Shown: positions 13,109 to 15,595 of the stretch, one piece after another | How positions within the stretch are numbered: the first letter of the stretch is position 1 | Layout of the letters: each line of letters begins with the position of its first letter | Assembly (NCBI GenBank): GCA_023424095.1 | Contig: JAFAEG010000146.1 | Coordinates: forward strand, 1 to 15,595 | Length of the DNA: 15,595 bases | Source: Pseudomonadota bacterium | GTDB lineage: Bacteria > Pseudomonadota > Alphaproteobacteria > Sphingomonadales > Sphingomonadaceae | Direction: 5' to 3' | Translations under genes and position numbers: made by a program | The notes under the pieces: generated by a model | The model's input: only the letters and a program-made list of their open reading frames with translations | Databases searched by the model: none | What the model was told of the DNA's origin: nothing

Positions 13109-13942
13109 TTGGACCTGGCGGCCGGACTGAAATCCGAATTGAGAGCGCTGGGCGTGAAGTCCAGCGACCTCATCATGGTCCACGCATCTTTGCGTAAACT
13201 CGGCCTCGCAAAGTCACGGCTCAAGAGCGATCTTGGCGTGACTTGCGGGGCCGATTTGCTGGTGGACGTGATCGACGACGCGGTCGGGCCGGACGGCACC
13301 TGGATGATGGTGCTGGGCAGCGAATACGCGCAGGATTGGGTGAATTACCGCCCGGTCGAGGAGCGCGCCGGCTTGCTCGCCGGCACCGAGCCGTTCGAGG
13401 CGGCGGCCGCACCGGCGATGAAGGAGGTCGGCTTTCTGGCCGAGGCGTTCCGGCGGCGGGCAGGGACCTTGCTCAGCGCCAATCCCAGCGGCCGCTTCGG
13501 CGCGCGCGGCGCGCGGGCGGCCGAATTGCTGCAGGGCCAGCCGTGGAACGATTATTACGGGCCGGGCTCGCCGCTGGAAAAGCTCGCGCATTGGGGCGGC
13601 AAGGTGCTGCGGCTGGGCGCAGATCCGGAGACGGTGACAATCCTCCATTATGCCGAATATCTCGCGGACCTGCCGGCCAAGCGCCGGACGCGCTGGGACT
13701 ATCTGCTCGCCACGGCGGAGGGGCCGAAACAGGTCTGGGTCGAATGCCTCGACGATCTGAACGGCATCGCCGACTTTGCCGGCGAGGATTATTTCGCGGC
13801 GATCGTCGGCGCCTATCTGGCCGAGGGGCGGGCACAGGCCGGACCGGTCGGCGCGGCGCAGGCGGAATTGCTGGACGCGGCCGATCTCGTCGCCTTCGGC
13901 GTGCGCTGGATGGCAGCGAATTTGCAGCCCGCTAGCGGCTGA
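13109..13942 (+). CDS. AAC(3)-family N-acetyltransferase (aminoglycoside 3-N-acetyltransferase-like)
   Basis: Acetyl-CoA-dependent acetyltransferase of the antibiotic N-acetyltransferase family. Visible family segments: LIMVHASLRKLG (21-32), GPDGTWMMVLGSEY (60-73), LAEAFRRRAG (110-119), GPGSPLEKL (151-159), VTILHYAEYLADLPAKRR (176-193) and, at the end, ADLVAFGVRWM. The LHYAE and ADLPxKRR parts closely resemble AAC(3)-II as I remember it. Where AAC(3)-II reads RSAHPDAS, this protein has LSANPSGR (122-129), so one His is Asn; substrate or activity may differ, and many chromosomal members are not resistance enzymes. The start is a TTG at 13109 with no ribosome site, placed to give the family's usual N-terminus; the reading frame stays open back to the SWIB stop. 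It overlaps the convergent receptor gene by 11 bp. Confidence 0.88.
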   Translation: MDLAAGLKSELRALGVKSSDLIMVHASLRKLGLAKSRLKSDLGVTCGADLLVDVIDDAVGPDGTWMMVLGSEYAQDWVNYRPVEERAGLLAGTEPFEAAAAPAMKEVGFLAEAFRRRAGTLLSANPSGRFGARGARAAELLQGQPWNDYYGPGSPLEKLAHWGGKVLRLGADPETVTILHYAEYLADLPAKRRTRWDYLLATAEGPKQVWVECLDDLNGIADFAGEDYFAAIVGAYLAEGRAQAGPVGAAQAELLDAADLVAFGVRWMAANLQPASG

Positions 13943-15595
13943 AGCTCAGGCCCAGCCACAAGGTGCGCGGCGTCGCGCGTTCGATCAGCCCATCGGCGCT
14001 GATCGCCGACGCGACGCGGGGGGCGGCTATATTCTCGGCGCGCGCCTCGTCCGCGAGGCCGCGCGTGACCGGCAGCCGCAAGGCCGCGTCGAGCGTGAGA
14101 GCGTGCGGCAGCAACTGACGGTTGAGATCGTCCTCATATTGCGCGCCGACATATTGCGCGCCGAGCGAGGCGCGGGCGCCGTCCTCGCCGGTCCAGGCGA
14201 GGGTCAGACTGCCGCTGTGACGCGGCGTCTGGGCCGGGCGCAGCCCATCGAGCGGCAGCGCCGCACCGCTCGCGGCGACATGCGCGTCGGCAAAAGCGTA
14301 ACCGGCGGTCAGCGACCAGCGGCCCGCTTGCAACGCCGCCTCGATTTCCACCCCCCGGCTGGAGACTGCGTCGAGATTGTCGCGCCGGCGATAGGCGCCG
14401 CCCGCCGCGACGAAGCCGACGCCGGGAAAGGTGCCGGGGCCGACTCCAAGAGTCACATTGGCGATCGCGCCCTCGATCCGGTTGGCGAAGGCGGTGGCCC
14501 CGATACGCAACATGCCCTGCCGCCACTCCAGCCCGAGCTCGCCGCCGCGCAGCCGTTCCGGGGCGAGCGCGTCATTGGCGGCGGTCGCATCCACGCCGAC
14601 ACGAAACGGGCGGTATAATTCGTTCAGGGTCGGCAGCCGCCAGCCGAGATAGAAGGCAGCGCGGGCAGTGAAGCCGCCGGTCCGCCAGGCCAGGCCGCCG
14701 CGCGTGGTCGGTTCCCAGCCGGCCCGGTCGGGGAAGGCAAGGCTGGTCAGCGGCGCGCCGGTCGCGAGCAATTCCTCGCGCAAATGCCCGCCGCTGATCC
14801 GCCAGCGGTCCAGCCGCCCGCCAGCGGTCAGCACCAGCGGCCCGCTCTCCCACGCGGCTTCCGCGAACAGGCCGGCATTCAGCGTCGCGCCGCCAGCCCT
14901 TCGCCCGCGCGTCGCCGCCCCGTTCTGAAAGGAAAAAAGCTCGCGCGTCTCGCCCTCGACGCGGCGCACATCGCCGCCAAGCCGCAGCGAGACCGGCCCG
15001 AGCGGCGGCCGCAGCTCGATCCGTCCGCCGGTGCCGGTCGAGGGCACTTCATATTGCTCGGCCGTCCGTGTCGCCGCGGTGCGATCCGCGTTCACCGAGG
15101 CGAAGCTGTTGTAGAAACTGCGGGTCTGCACATAGGCCAAGGCCGACCAGGCCCAGCGGCCGCTGCCGACCAGCCGCAGCGAGGCGTCCATGCCGTCGGT
15201 GCGAATGTCGCTGAAGGCGGTGCCGCGCTCGCGTTCGTCGTGGAAGAGCAGGAGGTTGGCCTGCAATTCGGTCGCCGCACCCACCGGTGCCACGCCGCGA
15301 AAGGCGACACTGCCCTGCCGGTAGGGCGACGGCCGGTCAGCCGGCCCGCTTTGGTTCGCGACGATCGGCACGAAGCCGTCCCCGGAAGCGTAATTGCCGC
15401 TGATCGTCAAAGCGCCGCCGCCCAGTTCAAGGCCGGTCGCGGCAAAGGCGTCGATGCCGGCGCGGCTCCCGCCGGTGAGCGACGCGCTCGCCCGGCCCAG
15501 TTCGGCCGGTCCCGCGCTGTCCAGTTCGATCGCTCCGGCCAGCGCGCCCGGCCCGGCCGCGCCGCTGCCGCCGCCGCGCACCACGCGAATTTGGC
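13932..15595 (-). CDS. TonB-dependent outer-membrane receptor (5' end beyond the window)
   Basis: Outer-membrane beta-barrel that imports a siderophore, cofactor or similar ligand using TonB energy. The reading frame is open across the right edge. The visible start (QIRVVRGGG, then GALAGAIEL) is the typical last part of the plug domain, so the signal peptide, TonB box and most of the plug lie outside. The remaining ~550 residues alternate short beta strands with loops, for example RAAFYLGWRLPTLNELYRPF, a conserved barrel segment, and YLGWRLPTLNELY matches the usual WRxPTxxELY pattern. The C-terminus is RTLWLGLSFSR: the final strand has the expected alternating aromatic pattern, but ends in Ser-Arg, not the common terminal Phe. 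BtuB- or siderophore-receptor-like; the ligand is unknown. No partner transport genes are in view. Confidence 0.93.
   Translation of the reverse strand, partial: QIRVVRGGGSGAAGPGALAGAIELDSAGPAELGRASASLTGGSRAGIDAFAATGLELGGGALTISGNYASGDGFVPIVANQSGPADRPSPYRQGSVAFRGVAPVGAATELQANLLLFHDERERGTAFSDIRTDGMDASLRLVGSGRWAWSALAYVQTRSFYNSFASVNADRTAATRTAEQYEVPSTGTGGRIELRPPLGPVSLRLGGDVRRVEGETRELFSFQNGAATRGRRAGGATLNAGLFAEAAWESGPLVLTAGGRLDRWRISGGHLREELLATGAPLTSLAFPDRAGWEPTTRGGLAWRTGGFTARAAFYLGWRLPTLNELYRPFRVGVDATAANDALAPERLRGGELGLEWRQGMLRIGATAFANRIEGAIANVTLGVGPGTFPGVGFVAAGGAYRRRDNLDAVSSRGVEIEAALQAGRWSLTAGYAFADAHVAASGAALPLDGLRPAQTPRHSGSLTLAWTGEDGARASLGAQYVGAQYEDDLNRQLLPHALTLDAALRLPVTRGLADEARAENIAAPRVASAISADGLIERATPRTLWLGLSFSR

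Noticed and set aside
13929..13938. CCGCTAGCGG palindrome at the end of the AAC(3) gene
   Set aside because: It lies in overlapping coding ends, is only 10 bp, and is explained by the two reading frames; no sign of an operator or attachment site.

Overview
The window is GC-rich and densely packed, and it looks like chromosomal DNA from an alphaproteobacterium, most likely a sphingomonad. This rests on gene content: a TonB-dependent receptor, a stand-alone SWIB protein, a LytS/LytTR sensor-regulator pair, a SleB-type hydrolase, a type III polyketide synthase and a Mur ligase of unusual type. GC-rich codon use and frequent GTG/TTG starts agree. This is inference from familiarity, not a database result. 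I see no tRNA, rRNA, CRISPR array, transposase or phage gene.

Layout, left to right. (1) 1-1275, minus: the start and helicase core of an RhlE-like DEAD-box RNA helicase, cut by the left edge, followed by a gene-free leader/promoter region (1276-1623). (2) 1624-3659, plus: a two-gene operon of a BlaI/MecI-type repressor and a BlaR1-like M56 membrane metalloprotease, preceded by a tandem palindromic operator and followed by a strong hairpin terminator. (3) 3794-5940, plus: a translationally coupled pair of type III polyketide synthase and FAD-dependent oxidoreductase, probably a small phenolic-lipid or quinone pathway. (4) 5937-6980, minus: a SleB/CwlJ-type cell wall hydrolase, with a divergently transcribed small lipoprotein (7136-7432). 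(5) 7429-9454, minus: a LytS-type histidine kinase overlapping its LytTR response regulator. (6) 9728-10276, plus: an unrecognised 182-residue protein, followed by a 150-bp nested inverted repeat. (7) 10441-11841, minus, and 11889-12707, plus: a divergent pair of MurC/Mpl-like ligase and LD-carboxypeptidase, whose short shared intergenic region holds a palindrome. (8) 12821-13942, plus: a SWIB-domain protein and an AAC(3)-family acetyltransferase. (9) 13932 to the right edge, minus: most of a TonB-dependent receptor that lacks its N-terminus.

A cell-envelope theme runs through the window: a BlaI/BlaR-type sensor pair, a wall hydrolase, a LytS/LytTR pair, a muropeptide-ligase-like enzyme, an LD-carboxypeptidase and an outer-membrane receptor. 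The ligase and carboxypeptidase can be read as two steps of peptidoglycan recycling. The genes are tightly packed. Two convergent pairs end on the same CTAG tetramer, which serves as the TAG stop on both strands, and a third convergent pair overlaps by 11 bp.

The items that most deserve a second look are the M56 protein with a Pro-rich and heptad-repeat tail in place of a penicillin-binding sensor, the MurC-like ligase with an altered P-loop next to the LD-carboxypeptidase, the two-gene type III PKS operon, and the nested inverted-repeat element.
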